This document shows, one piece after another, positions 1 to 8,717 of a DNA stretch of 64,000 bases. Origin of the DNA: Pseudomonas sp. RSB 5.4 (GTDB lineage Bacteria; Pseudomonadota; Gammaproteobacteria; Pseudomonadales; Pseudomonadaceae). Made by a program: the position numbers and the translations under genes. Positions within the stretch are counted from its first letter, which is position 1. Each line of letters begins with the position of its first letter. Under the pieces are notes generated by a model. That model did not search any database, was not told the DNA's origin, and was given only the letters and a program-made list of their open reading frames with translations. Location of the stretch: NCBI RefSeq assembly GCF_037126175.1, contig NZ_CP146986.1:2384501-2448500 (forward strand), read 5' to 3'.

Positions 1-749
1 TATTGGTCATACACTTCTTCGCGGTTCGAATGCGCATACTCCTTGAAGTGCGCGATGTTCAGCCCGGCCGCGATGGCACCGCTGAAGATGGCGCCGAGGG
101 TGTGCACGAACCAATAGGACTTGGCAGCCTGCTGCTCGACCTTGCCCACGTAGACAATCGGCTCTTCCTGCACGAATGGCTCGGCGCGGAAGTAGGAGCT
201 GGCGAGGCGGTAAGGGTCTTCAGCGTCGGGGTCGACCATTTCCAGAAACGGATGTGTTTCGTAGATCACCAGTTTGCCGCCCGGTTTGAGAGTCAGCGCG
301 ACATGGCGGAAGAACTCGCCGATGTCAGGCATCCAGTTCAGCACGCCGATGGTGATCAGCGCCACGTCGAAGCGGCTGTGCAGCGCGGCCGGCAGGTGAT
401 GGATATCGCTTTCGATGAATTCGCCGTTGTGTGGCGAGCGCTGATTCAGCTCGCGGGCCTGTTCGAGAAACGCCTCCGATTGATCAACGCCGACCACACT
501 GCGCGCACCGAGGGCAAACAGCGACAGGCTTTCGCGGCCGTTGTTGCAACCGAGTTGAATCACCTCTTTACCGTCGACGCCGACCTGCTCCAGCAAGCCG
601 CGCAAGGTATCGTCGAGGCAAGAGAAATCAGCCTGGGACACGTCGTTCAACAGCGCTTGCCATTCGGCCGACTCACGGTGATGACGAGCAGAATCGTTCC
701 ACGCCTGTCGATTGCTGTCGATGGCGGTTTTATTGTTGGGCACTTCCAT
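1..749 (-). CDS. class I SAM-dependent methyltransferase (3' end outside window)
   Basis: Reads leftwards off the window edge, so the C-terminus is missing; 249 residues are visible. The N-terminal part (MEVPNNKTAIDSNRQAWNDS) leads into a Rossmann methyltransferase fold: the glycine-rich SAM motif VIQLGCNNG at about residues 63-71, the acidic ribose-binding D89 in VVGVDQ, and the post-motif region PGGKLVIYETHPF. Members of this family transfer a methyl group from S-adenosylmethionine to small molecules; the substrate cannot be read from the sequence. The ATG at 749 is used because it opens the conserved frame. No partner gene is visible on its side. Confidence 0.8.
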   Translation of the reverse strand, partial: MEVPNNKTAIDSNRQAWNDSARHHRESAEWQALLNDVSQADFSCLDDTLRGLLEQVGVDGKEVIQLGCNNGRESLSLFALGARSVVGVDQSEAFLEQARELNQRSPHNGEFIESDIHHLPAALHSRFDVALITIGVLNWMPDIGEFFRHVALTLKPGGKLVIYETHPFLEMVDPDAEDPYRLASSYFRAEPFVQEEPIVYVGKVEQQAAKSYWFVHTLGAIFSGAIAAGLNIAHFKEYAHSNREEVYDQ

Positions 750-848
750 GGCGCACTCCGGTACTGCTCGTGATTGAGCGGTGCCGAGTCTAGAACAGCT
801 CGGCAATTCGGGTTGTTGCGAACTTGTAAGCCAACCCACAGTGCCATT

Positions 849-936
849 GTGGGAGCGGGCTTGCTCGCGAAGGCGGTGTATCCGTCAGCATGGATATCGA
901 CTGACACGACCTCTTCGCGAGCAAGCCCGCTCCCAC
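849..936. repeat. REP doublet (REPIN-like inverted pair)
   Basis: Two 24-base arms, 849-872 beginning GTGGGAGCGGGC and 913-936 as its exact reverse complement, flank a 40-base spacer. This is the usual inverted pair of Pseudomonas REP sequences. It sits between the convergent-side ends of the methyltransferase and LysR genes and encodes nothing. Confidence 0.85.
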
Positions 937-949
937 ACTTTTGGCGTGG

Positions 950-1837
950 TCACATTTGGTTGAGGCGTTCACGCAGGAATTCGACCAGCGCCTGCACCGG
1001 GCGCGAAGCCTGGCGATGTTGCGGATACACCGCCGACAAGGTCAACGGTTCAGTGCGGTAATCGTCGAGGACCGGCACCAGTCGCCCATCCTTCAGCGCC
1101 GCGCCAACGATGAACGTCGGCAGATAGGTAATCCCCATCCCCTGCACCGCTGCATCGCGCAGCAACTCGCCATTGTTCACCCGCATGCGCCCGGTGACAT
1201 TGACCAGCAGCGGCTTGCCCTGCCCCGCATTGAAGCGCCACTGCACCGAACGACCGTGGCCGTACGGCAGGCAGTCGTGGCTGTGCAGGTCTTCGGGATT
1301 GAGCGGCGTACCGCGTTCGGCCAGATACGCCGGGCTGGCGCAGTACACCCGTTCGATGGACGCAATGCGCCGCGCAATCAACGTCGAGTCTTCCAGCACG
1401 CCGATGCGCAGCGCTAGGTCGTAGCCTTCGCCGAGCAGGTCCACCGGGCGATCGCTCAAATCCACCTCCACGGTGACCTCGCGATAGCGCTGCAGGAACA
1501 GCGGCAGCAGGCATCCCAGATGCGCCACGGCAAACGACAGCGGTGCACTGACGCGAATCGTACCGCGCGGCTCGGCGGTCTGCCCGGCGATGCCCTGCTC
1601 GACCTGTTCCACTTCGCCCAGCAGGCGCAGCGCCGATTCATAGTAGCTCTGGCCCAGTGGCGTGACATCGAGGCGTCGGGTGGAACGGTTCAACAAGCGC
1701 ACACCGAGGCGCTCTTCGAGCTGCATCAAACGGCGGCTGACGAATTGCTTGGACAGGCCCAACTGATCGGCGGCGGCGGTGAAGCTGCCGGAGTCCATGA
1801 CCTGGCAAAAAATACGCATGTCTTCGAACGGGTTCAT
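950..1837 (-). CDS. LysR-family transcriptional regulator
   Basis: A 295-residue LysR protein: winged helix-turn-helix at residues 1-60 (FTAAADQLGLSKQFVSRRL) followed by a periplasmic-binding-protein-like effector domain from about residue 90. The ATG at 1837 is chosen because a GAGAG Shine-Dalgarno lies just upstream; an 8-codon longer frame lacks one. It is divergent from the secreted esterase at 1967, with 129 bases between starts. The usual LysR arrangement suggests it controls that gene and itself; that is inference. The inducer is unknown. Confidence 0.9.
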   Translation of the reverse strand: MNPFEDMRIFCQVMDSGSFTAAADQLGLSKQFVSRRLMQLEERLGVRLLNRSTRRLDVTPLGQSYYESALRLLGEVEQVEQGIAGQTAEPRGTIRVSAPLSFAVAHLGCLLPLFLQRYREVTVEVDLSDRPVDLLGEGYDLALRIGVLEDSTLIARRIASIERVYCASPAYLAERGTPLNPEDLHSHDCLPYGHGRSVQWRFNAGQGKPLLVNVTGRMRVNNGELLRDAAVQGMGITYLPTFIVGAALKDGRLVPVLDDYRTEPLTLSAVYPQHRQASRPVQALVEFLRERLNQM

Positions 1838-1966
1838 TGTCACTCTCTGGTAGACAGTCAAACGCTTTATAGCCGCTTTTTCACTTTTCGACAGCTCATT
1901 AATCTGTGTTCACGGTTTGAGAACAGCCCGACACAACACCAAAAACTTTCGAAAAAGGAATTGAGC

Positions 1967-2983
1967 ATGAACATCAAAAAGACCCTGACCGCATCCCTTC
2001 TCGCCCTCTCCGTCGGCAATGCTCTCGCGGCTGGCAGCCCGGGTGTCGAACACACCACCCAGGCCTTCCTCGAAGCCCTCGCCGCCGGCGGTGGCAAACC
2101 GCTGGAACAGCTGAGCCCGAAAAATGCCCGTGCGGTGCTGACTGGCGCTCAGGCGTCGGTGAAAGTCGACCTGTCCGGGGTTGAAGTCAGCGACAAGGCG
2201 ATCACCGTCGATGGCCAGACGATCCACCTCAAAGTGGTGCGTCCAGCCAAGGTCAAAGGCGAGTTGCCGGTGTTCATGTTCTTCCACGGCGGCGGTTGGG
2301 TGTTGGGCGATTACCCGACGCACCAACGCTTGATTCGCGATCTGGTGGTCGGTTCTGGAGCGGTCGCGGTGTACGTCGATTACACGCCGTCGCCGGAAGC
2401 GCAGTACCCGACAGCGATCAACCAGGCCTACGCGGCGACCCAATGGGTGGCTGAGCATGGCAAGGACATTGGCGTCGACGGCAAGCGTCTGGCGGTGGCC
2501 GGCAACAGCGTCGGCGGCAACATGGCGGCGGTCGTGGCGCTGATGGCCAAAGAAAAGCAGAGCCCGGCCCTGCGCTTCCAGTTGCTGATGTGGCCGGTGA
2601 CCAATGCGCAATTCGACGACGCGTCGTACCAGCAATTTGCCGAGGGCCATTTCCTCACTAAAGGCATGATGCAGTGGTTTTGGGACAACTACACCACCAA
2701 CCCGGCCGAGCGTGCGCAGATCCACGCCTCGCCGCTCAACGCCAGCAGCGAACAGCTCAAGGGCCTGCCCGCCGCGCTGGTGCAGACCGCCGAATTCGAC
2801 GTGTTGCGGGATGAAGGCGAAGGCTACGCGCGGCATCTGGATGCGGCCGGCGTGGCGGTGACCTCGGTGCGTTACAACGGGATGATTCATGACTTTGGCT
2901 TGCTCAATCCGCTGAGTCAGATTCCGGAAGTGAAAGCGGCCGTGCGGCAGGCGGCGGCGGAGTTGAAGACGCATCTGAACTGA
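1967..2983 (+). CDS. exported alpha/beta hydrolase, HSL-type esterase
   Basis: A 338-residue hydrolase of the hormone-sensitive-lipase type. Residues 1-20 form a Sec signal peptide ending in ALA, so the enzyme should act in the periplasm or outside. The oxyanion motif HGGGW is at 107-111, the nucleophile elbow GNSVGG at 179-184 (Ser181), and the likely acid and base are D278 and H308. Such enzymes cleave carboxylic esters of small alcohols. The ATG at 1967 has AAGGAA 7 bases upstream; a longer open frame starting at 1520 runs antisense through the LysR gene and is not credible. It is probably controlled by the divergent LysR gene, and an intrinsic terminator follows. Confidence 0.9.
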   Translation: MNIKKTLTASLLALSVGNALAAGSPGVEHTTQAFLEALAAGGGKPLEQLSPKNARAVLTGAQASVKVDLSGVEVSDKAITVDGQTIHLKVVRPAKVKGELPVFMFFHGGGWVLGDYPTHQRLIRDLVVGSGAVAVYVDYTPSPEAQYPTAINQAYAATQWVAEHGKDIGVDGKRLAVAGNSVGGNMAAVVALMAKEKQSPALRFQLLMWPVTNAQFDDASYQQFAEGHFLTKGMMQWFWDNYTTNPAERAQIHASPLNASSEQLKGLPAALVQTAEFDVLRDEGEGYARHLDAAGVAVTSVRYNGMIHDFGLLNPLSQIPEVKAAVRQAAAELKTHLN

Positions 2984-2993
2984 GGCCCCCTCC

Positions 2994-3025
2994 CTCGCCA
3001 CACCTGACGGTGTGGCGAGTTTTTT
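2994..3025 (+). terminator. intrinsic terminator of the esterase gene
   Basis: Perfect 11-bp stem (CTCGCCACACC / GGTGTGGCGAG) with a 4-base loop, followed by six T, starting 11 bases after the esterase stop codon. Confidence 0.9.
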
Positions 3026-3039
3026 GCCTGCAGGAACCC

Positions 3040-3147
3040 TTGTGGTGAGGGGATTCATCCCCGATGGGTTGCGAAGCGACCCCGCCGCTAACCAGAAAGG
3101 CAGGGGACTGCTGCGCAGTCCATCGGGGATGAATCCCCTCACCACAA
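3040..3147. repeat. REP-like long inverted repeat
   Basis: Arms beginning TTGTGGTGAGGGGATTCATC at 3040 and ending in the inverse complement at 3147 enclose an internal arm with GCGAAGCGAC / GCTGCGCAGT. It is a second REP class, distinct from the GTGGGAGCGGGC family. It lies between the esterase terminator and the channel gene. Confidence 0.75.
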
Positions 3148-3190
3148 AAGCCTCTTCAACACCAACGTTCATGCAGTTCCGGAGATCGCC

Positions 3191-4618
3191 ATGTCCATCC
3201 TCCTCACCCACCCACTGTCCTGGAGCGCCGCCCTGCTGCTCCTCGACGCGTTGCTCTGGCACCTCGCCCCGTTCCAGCATCGCGCACCGAGAGTCGGCAT
3301 TCGCCTGGCGCTGTTCCTTGGTTTCAGCGCACTGATCATCAACGCCGAGATCAGCCCGTTGCAGGCGCCGCTGTTCGCCGATGACCGGGTGATGCAATTG
3401 GGCGCGACGGCGCTGGGAATTGTCTGGTGGCTGTACGCCGCGCGTGTATTGACCGAAGTGATCGGTCTGGCGCTGATGCGGCGCATCGGCCACAGCGGTC
3501 GGCTGTTGCAGGACGTGATCGGCGCGCTGGTGTTTCTGGCAGCGATCGTCGCGGCCGCCGGTTACGTGCTGGAATTGCCGGTCAAAGGTTTGCTGGCGAC
3601 CTCCGGGGTGGTGGCGATCGTCGTCGGTCTGGCGCTGCAAAGCACCTTGAGCGACGTGTTTTCGGGGATCGTGCTCAACACCACCAAACCGTATCAGGTC
3701 GACGACTTCGTGGTGATCGACGGTGTCGAGGGCAAGGTGCTCGACATCGACTGGCGCGCCACACACCTGCTGACCAGCACCGGCACGCTGGCGGTAGTGC
3801 CGAACTCGGTGGCGGCCAAGGCGAAGATCGTCAATCTCAGTCGTCCGAGCAACCTGCACGGCGTCTCGATCAGCCTCAAGGTGCCGAATCACATTCGCCC
3901 ACGACGGGTACTCGACGCCCTCGACCGCACCCTGCAGGGCAGCAGCAGCCTGCTGCTCAATCCGCCGCCCAAAGCCGTGTTGAAAGAGGCTGGCGAGGAA
4001 ATGTCGGAGTACGTCGCCAGCGGTTTCATCAGTGAACTGAGCAACAAAGGCGAAGTGCGCAATCAATTGTTCGACCTCGCCCACCGGCATCTCGAAGCCG
4101 CAGGTATTTCCCGGCATCCGGATGGCGTGATCGAACCCTCGACCCGCGCCCGCGCGTTGCTCGATGAAGTGAAAGTCTTTCGCTCGCTGAGCCATGAAGA
4201 ACGTGATCGCCTCGCCGAATCGATGGTCGCGCAGCAATACGCGGCCGGTCAGGTGGTGCTGGATCTGAATGAAGTCCCCGACAGTCTGTTTGTCATCGCC
4301 ACCGGCGTGGTCAGTGCGACCGTGCCCGATGGCAGCGGCCAGACCGAGGCCGGGCGCATGGGGCCGAGCGAGGTCATGGGCGAACAGAGCATCCTCGCCG
4401 ATACGCCGTCGCAAGCCACGTTCACCGCGCTGACCTCGAGCATCATCTACCGCCTCGACAAAACCCTGGCGCGCCAATGCATGGAGCAGCGCAGCGAAGT
4501 CGGCCAGGCGCTGAACAAATTGCAGGCCGTGCGACAGCAGAGCAGTCGGCTGGCGTTGATGGCCAAGCCGGTGGCGGTGCGCAAGGGTGGTTTTTTGGGT
4601 TGGCTGCAAAAGCGCTGA
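3191..4618 (+). CDS. MscS-family mechanosensitive channel with C-terminal cyclic-nucleotide-binding domain
   Basis: A 475-residue inner-membrane protein. Four hydrophobic segments fill roughly residues 5-150. The pore helix and beta domain characteristic of MscS follow (GLLATSGVVAIVVGLALQ, then a YQVDDFVVIDGVEGKV-like stretch at about 178-193). Residues about 320-450 form a cNMP-binding-type beta barrel (QYAAGQVVLDLNEVPDSLFV, then GEQSILAD). MscS proteins open under membrane tension to release solutes. The added domain suggests gating or modulation by a cyclic nucleotide, as described for MscS-like cyclic-nucleotide-gated proteins. The phosphate-binding cassette here reads MGEQSILADTPSQATF, which keeps GE but replaces the usual arginine, so ligand binding is uncertain. 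It is a single gene, not in an operon. Confidence 0.85.
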   Translation: MSILLTHPLSWSAALLLLDALLWHLAPFQHRAPRVGIRLALFLGFSALIINAEISPLQAPLFADDRVMQLGATALGIVWWLYAARVLTEVIGLALMRRIGHSGRLLQDVIGALVFLAAIVAAAGYVLELPVKGLLATSGVVAIVVGLALQSTLSDVFSGIVLNTTKPYQVDDFVVIDGVEGKVLDIDWRATHLLTSTGTLAVVPNSVAAKAKIVNLSRPSNLHGVSISLKVPNHIRPRRVLDALDRTLQGSSSLLLNPPPKAVLKEAGEEMSEYVASGFISELSNKGEVRNQLFDLAHRHLEAAGISRHPDGVIEPSTRARALLDEVKVFRSLSHEERDRLAESMVAQQYAAGQVVLDLNEVPDSLFVIATGVVSATVPDGSGQTEAGRMGPSEVMGEQSILADTPSQATFTALTSSIIYRLDKTLARQCMEQRSEVGQALNKLQAVRQQSSRLALMAKPVAVRKGGFLGWLQKR

Positions 4619-4640
4619 TGCGAGAGCAAGATCAAGAGCC

Positions 4641-4912
4641 CCCCTCACCCCAACCCTCTCCCCCAAGGGGGCGAGGGGGAAAGGGAGCCGATCTCCGTGT
4701 ACTTCATTGCCGGAGATCGGCTCGGTATTGCAGGTCGGCGTATCCCGAACAAACCCCTCGGTCAGTCCCCTCTCCCCCAAACGAGGGGGAAAGGGAGCTG
4801 ATCTCCGTGTACTTCAATTTCGGAGATCGGCTCGGTATTGCAGGTCGGCGTATCGCGAACAAGCCCCTCGGTCAGTCCCCTCTCCCTCTGGGAGAGGGCT
4901 AGGGTGAGGGGC
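4641..4912. repeat. composite repeat: two 110-base units inside an outer inverted repeat
   Basis: The segment AAGGGAGCCGATCTCCGTGT at 4681 recurs at 4791 with one change, giving a direct repeat with a 110-base period. Each unit contains a hairpin (CCGATCTCCG / CGGAGATCGG). The whole is bracketed by CCCCTCACCCCAACCCTCTC at 4641 and its approximate inverse complement ending at 4912. There are no credible coding frames. It fills the convergent gap between the channel gene and the isochorismatase-like gene. Confidence 0.8.
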
Positions 4913-4920
4913 TTCAGGCA

Positions 4921-5544
4921 TCACTTGGCAGTGAACTTGGTGTAGCTGTTGATCAGGTTGCGGTAGTTCGGCAGGCGCTCGGACAGCAGATGCGCCAGGC
5001 CTTCCATGTCGTTGCGCCAGTCACCCTGCAGCTCGCAAGCCACCGAGAACCAGTTCAGCAGGTGGGCACCGGCCGCCGACATCCGCGCCCACGCCGCTTG
5101 TTGCACGGTGGTGTTGAAGGTGCCGGAAGAATCGGTGACCACGAACACTTCATAACCTTCGGCAATGGCTGACAAGGTCGGGAACGCCACGCACACGTCG
5201 GTCACCACACCGGCGATGATCAGTTGCTTGCGGCCGGTAGCCTTGATCGCTTTGACGAAGTCTTCGTTGTCCCAGGCATTGATCTGGCCCGGGCGCTGAA
5301 TGAACGGCGCGTCCGGGAACTGCTCGCGCAGCTCAGGCACGATCGGGCCGTTCGGACCGGCGTCAAAACTGGTGGTGAGGATGGTCGGCAGCTTGAAGAA
5401 CTTGGCGATGTCGCCCAGTGCCAGCACGTTGTTCTTGAACTCGTTGGGGGTGAAGTCCTGCACCAGCGAGATCAGACCGGTCTGGTGATCGACCAGCAGC
5501 ACGACCGCATCATCTTTGTTCAGACGCTTGTAGGGAACGCTCAT
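4921..5544 (-). CDS. ycaC: isochorismatase-like cysteine hydrolase, YcaC type
   Basis: A 207-residue hydrolase of the isochorismatase-like fold. D19 (LLVDHQTG), R84 (FIQRPGQ) and C118 (GVVTDVCVAF) fall at the positions of the E. coli YcaC active-site residues, and the cis-peptide region AGVVTDVC is intact. The physiological substrate of YcaC proteins is not settled. The ATG at 5544 has AAGGAG 8 bases upstream, better than a start 9 codons earlier. It is the last gene of a leftward operon headed by DoxX, 66 bases after the amidohydrolase stop. Confidence 0.88.
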   Translation of the reverse strand: MSVPYKRLNKDDAVVLLVDHQTGLISLVQDFTPNEFKNNVLALGDIAKFFKLPTILTTSFDAGPNGPIVPELREQFPDAPFIQRPGQINAWDNEDFVKAIKATGRKQLIIAGVVTDVCVAFPTLSAIAEGYEVFVVTDSSGTFNTTVQQAAWARMSAAGAHLLNWFSVACELQGDWRNDMEGLAHLLSERLPNYRNLINSYTKFTAK

Positions 5545-5610
5545 GGGAAACTCCTTGGATGGATGTTGCAAGAAGCGCCGTGCCGGTTGGCCGGCGCTTT
5601 TTTGTAGGGA

Positions 5611-7449
5611 TCAGAAAGCGAAACAGGAACAGCCGAACGCGCCCCAGAAACCGGCGAAGTCGCTGACCGGTGCGTTCGACAGTCGAGCCTTTTCATGGCT
5701 GTGCGAGTGCACCGCGCAGGCACCGACGCACTGGTGCACTTGCGCCTGCAACGGCGAGTTCGGGCGCCAGTGGCCCGGCACCTTGACCACCGGCGACCAG
5801 TCCGGCAGCACGGGGATCGAGCGTGGGCCGAGGTCTTCGAAATCGCCGGCGGCGTAGACGATCTTGCCGCCGACCACGGTCAGCACCGACTCGATCCACT
5901 TGATTGCTTCTTCCTCGACATGGAAAAAGTCCGCGCTCAGTGCCGCCAGATCCGCCAGTTGCCCGACCTTGATCTGGCCCTTGTTGCCCTGCTCGGACGA
6001 GAACCAGGCGCTGCCGTGGGTGAACAGTTCCAGCGCGGTGCTGCGTGGCAGACCTTCTTCGTACAAGGCCAGACCACCGACGGTGCGACCGCTGACCATC
6101 CAGTACAGCGAGGTCCACGGGTTGTAGCTGGAAACCCGCGTGGCATCGGTGCCGGCGCCGACCGGTACGCCTTCGGCGAGCATGCGTTTGATCGGCGGCG
6201 TGGCTTCGGCGGCTTTCGCGCCGTAGCGGTCGACGAAGTATTCGCCCTGGAACGCCATGCGATCCTGAATCGCGATGCCGCCGCCCAGCGCCCTCACCCG
6301 CTCGATGTTCTGCGGGGTGATGGTTTCGGCGTGGTCGAAGAACCACGGCAGACCATTGAATGGAATGTCGCGATTGACCTTCTCGAACACGTCGAGCATG
6401 CGGCTGATCGATTCGTTGTAAGTGGCGTGCAAGCGGAACGGCCAGCGCTGCTCGACCAGATGGCGCACCACCGGTTCCAGCTCCTGCTCCATGGTCTGCG
6501 GCAGGTCCGGGCGCGGTTCGAGGAAGTCTTCGAAGTCGGCGGCGGAGAACACCAGCATCTCGCCGGCACCGTTGTGTCGCAGGTAATCGTCGCCCTGGTG
6601 CAACTTGACGCTGCCGGTCCAGTTCTGGAAATCGCTGAGCTCTTCTTTCGGTTTCTGGGTGAACAGGTTGTAGGCGATGCGCACGGTCAACTGGTCATCC
6701 TTGGCCAGTTGTTCGATCACCTGATAGTCATCCGGATAGTTCTGGAAACCACCGCCGGCATCGATCGCGCTGGTCAGGCCGAGGCGATTGAGTTCGCGCA
6801 TGAACTGCCGGGTCGAGTTGACCTGATATTCCAGCGGCAGCTTCGGCCCCTTGGCCAGCGTCGAGTACAGAATCATCGCGTTGGGTTTTGCCACCAGCAT
6901 GCCGGTCGGGTTGCCGTTGGCATCGCGGACGATCTCGCCACCCGGCGGGTTCGGCGTGTCACGGGTGTAACCGGCGACGCGCAGTGCGGCACGGTTGAGC
7001 AGCGCGCGGTCGTACAGGTGCAGAACGAACACCGGGGTGTCCGGTGCCGCCTGGTTGAGTTCTTCGAGGGTCGGCATGCGTTTTTCGGCGAACTGGAATT
7101 CGTTCCAGCCACCCACCACGCGCACCCATTGCGGGGTCGGCGTGCGGTCGGCCTGCTCCTTGAGCATGCGCAGCGCATCGGCCAGCGACGGCACGCCTTC
7201 CCAACGCAGCTCGAGGTTGTAGTTCAGGCCGCCACGGATCAGGTGCAGGTGCGAGTCGTTGAGACCGGGGATCACGCAGCGACCGTGCAGGTCAATCACT
7301 TGCGTGGCCGAACCACGCAGGGCCATGGCCTGGGTGTCGTTACCGACGACGACAAAGCGGCCGTCCTTGATCGCCACCGCACTGGCCAGCGGCTTGCTGC
7401 GGTCTACGGTATGAAATTGGCCATTGAACAGAATCAGATCGGCGTTCAT
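5611..7449 (-). CDS. YtcJ-like metal-dependent amidohydrolase (amidohydrolase 3 family)
   Basis: A 612-residue protein with the composite-barrel layout of the amidohydrolase 3 family. The N-terminal beta sandwich contains ILFNGQFHTVD. The metal motif SHLHLIRGG is at about residue 68, a later His is in the WFFDHAETIT segment, and GAGTDATRVSSYNPW carries the barrel Asp. These enzymes hydrolyse C-N bonds in amides or N-formyl compounds; the substrate is not evident. The start at 7449 follows AAAGGAACTGCG, and a 23-codon longer frame is not supported. It is transcribed with the upstream monooxygenase-domain gene (31-base gap) and the downstream isochorismatase-like gene. The C-terminus ends with a Cys-containing tail (CSCFAF). 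Confidence 0.85.
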   Translation of the reverse strand: MNADLILFNGQFHTVDRSKPLASAVAIKDGRFVVVGNDTQAMALRGSATQVIDLHGRCVIPGLNDSHLHLIRGGLNYNLELRWEGVPSLADALRMLKEQADRTPTPQWVRVVGGWNEFQFAEKRMPTLEELNQAAPDTPVFVLHLYDRALLNRAALRVAGYTRDTPNPPGGEIVRDANGNPTGMLVAKPNAMILYSTLAKGPKLPLEYQVNSTRQFMRELNRLGLTSAIDAGGGFQNYPDDYQVIEQLAKDDQLTVRIAYNLFTQKPKEELSDFQNWTGSVKLHQGDDYLRHNGAGEMLVFSAADFEDFLEPRPDLPQTMEQELEPVVRHLVEQRWPFRLHATYNESISRMLDVFEKVNRDIPFNGLPWFFDHAETITPQNIERVRALGGGIAIQDRMAFQGEYFVDRYGAKAAEATPPIKRMLAEGVPVGAGTDATRVSSYNPWTSLYWMVSGRTVGGLALYEEGLPRSTALELFTHGSAWFSSEQGNKGQIKVGQLADLAALSADFFHVEEEAIKWIESVLTVVGGKIVYAAGDFEDLGPRSIPVLPDWSPVVKVPGHWRPNSPLQAQVHQCVGACAVHSHSHEKARLSNAPVSDFAGFWGAFGCSCFAF

Positions 7450-7480
7450 CGCAGTTCCTTTCGAGAGAAATGAATGGGGT

Positions 7481-8107
7481 TCAGCGTGACGGCTGTTTCG
7501 CGGGCTCGACGTGAGCATGGGCCTGACCGGCTTCCAGCCACGGCGCGAACAACCGGGTCACGCGGGGCATGAACACGTACACCACCGACAGGACGATGGT
7601 CAGGGTGATCAGGAACGTCGCGACCACGTAGTTGGAAAGCAGCGGATGCAGCTTGAGCAGCGGCCCCCAGATCAGCGGCACCAGCAGCGTGTGCGGCAGA
7701 ATCACCAGCAGGGTGATCACTGCTTGTTTCCAGCGCGGCGGCGGCTTGGCGGCATCGGCCAGTGGTGCGAACCAGAATTCGTTGACCGGCGCGACTTCGG
7801 TCTGGTCGCCATCGGCGAGCATCGGCGCCGCTTCATCCACCAGCGCCTGACGCTGCGGCGACTCCAGCCACAGCTGCATGGCCTCGGTGGAGCAAAAGCG
7901 CAGCACGCAGGTGTACGTGTCGAGGCCTTTGAGCTTGCCGCGCACCACATCGACCCCGAGGTGGCCGTCGCGCTGCCCGGCGACCCTGACGATGTTGCGC
8001 AACCACGCCTCGTAAGGCTGTTCAAACCCGGCCTTGACCCGATGCTTGACGATCAGGGTCACGGTTTCACCGACCCCCGGTGCTTTTGGACTCAGGGCTT
8101 CAGGCAT
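7481..8107 (-). CDS. antibiotic-biosynthesis-monooxygenase-domain membrane protein
   Basis: A 208-residue protein with an N-terminal ferredoxin-like ABM domain (VTLIVKHRVKAGFEQPYEAW, then TYTCVLRF and NEFWF, about residues 12-110). Two transmembrane helices follow (ITLLVILPHTLLVPLIWG and a second at FLITLTIVLSVVYVF). Related ABM-plus-membrane proteins occur with DoxX and amidohydrolases in many proteobacteria; their function is unknown. The ATG at 8107 overlaps the DoxX stop by 8 bases (ATGCCTGA) and has GGAG inside the DoxX end, implying translational coupling. Confidence 0.75.
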   Translation of the reverse strand: MPEALSPKAPGVGETVTLIVKHRVKAGFEQPYEAWLRNIVRVAGQRDGHLGVDVVRGKLKGLDTYTCVLRFCSTEAMQLWLESPQRQALVDEAAPMLADGDQTEVAPVNEFWFAPLADAAKPPPRWKQAVITLLVILPHTLLVPLIWGPLLKLHPLLSNYVVATFLITLTIVLSVVYVFMPRVTRLFAPWLEAGQAHAHVEPAKQPSR

Positions 8108-8516
8108 AACGCAGCACTCCGGGCAGACGGACATTGAGCGCCAGGCGTCCCGGCCCGGCGATAAACACAGTGGCGAACAGGATCAACAGCAACCAGCCGA
8201 ATTGCCCCTCGGCCACACTCCATTGCGGATGCACGACCAGCAGCGCCACCAGCAGAACAAAAAGAATAGGCAAGCAGGCCAATCGCGCCAGCACTCCGGC
8301 GACGATCAGTAGCGGGCAGAGCACTTCGGCGAAAATCGCCAGGCTGAGCGTGAGGTGCGCGCCAAGGTGGAAAGGGTCTTCGATCTGCTGCAATTGCGCG
8401 TTGAAGTTCAACAGCTTGGGCAAGCCGTGGACCCACAGCAGAAACAATCCGCCGCTGACCCGCAGAAACAGCAAACCGGCGTCTCGCGCCCGTTCATCCC
8501 TTTGCAAAGCGTTCAT
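8100..8516 (-). CDS. DoxX-family membrane protein
   Basis: A 138-residue protein with four predicted membrane helices and DoxX-type features: GLLFLRVSGGLFLLWVHGLPK at the N-terminus and the central LAIFAEVLCPLLIVAGVLAR segment. DoxX proteins are small inner-membrane subunits linked to redox or thiol-stress functions in other bacteria; the role here is unknown. It is the first gene of a four-gene leftward operon whose members are probably co-regulated. No regulator site is evident in the short upstream region, which holds a REP pair. Confidence 0.8.
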   Translation of the reverse strand: MNALQRDERARDAGLLFLRVSGGLFLLWVHGLPKLLNFNAQLQQIEDPFHLGAHLTLSLAIFAEVLCPLLIVAGVLARLACLPILFVLLVALLVVHPQWSVAEGQFGWLLLILFATVFIAGPGRLALNVRLPGVLRYA

Positions 8517-8610
8517 GACCCCACCCTTTATTTCTTATCGGGGTGAATCATGCTCGGTGTGGGCGGTGGGAAATTGAATGGATGTGCTCTCTTTCAGGCC
8601 ATCCGGACTT

Positions 8611-8701
8611 CTGTAGGAGTGAGCCTGCTCGCGATGCGGTGTGTCAGGCGCCAACAATGGTGACTGTGGAGGTATCTTCGCGAGCAGGCTCACTCCTACA
8701 G
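8611..8701. repeat. REP doublet
   Basis: The arm CTGTAGGAGTGAGCCTGCTC at 8611 and its inverse complement ending at 8701 enclose a short spacer. This is a TGTAGGAGTGAGCC variant of the Pseudomonas REP family, located between the LysR stop and the DoxX start. Confidence 0.85.
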
Positions 8702-8717
8702 GGGTTTTGCGGTGTGT

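Noticed and set aside
1910..4780. A 956-codon open frame antisense to the esterase and channel genes
   Set aside because: It is a shadow of the high-GC codon pattern on the other strand; the plus-strand frames contain hydrolase and MscS motifs and ribosome sites.
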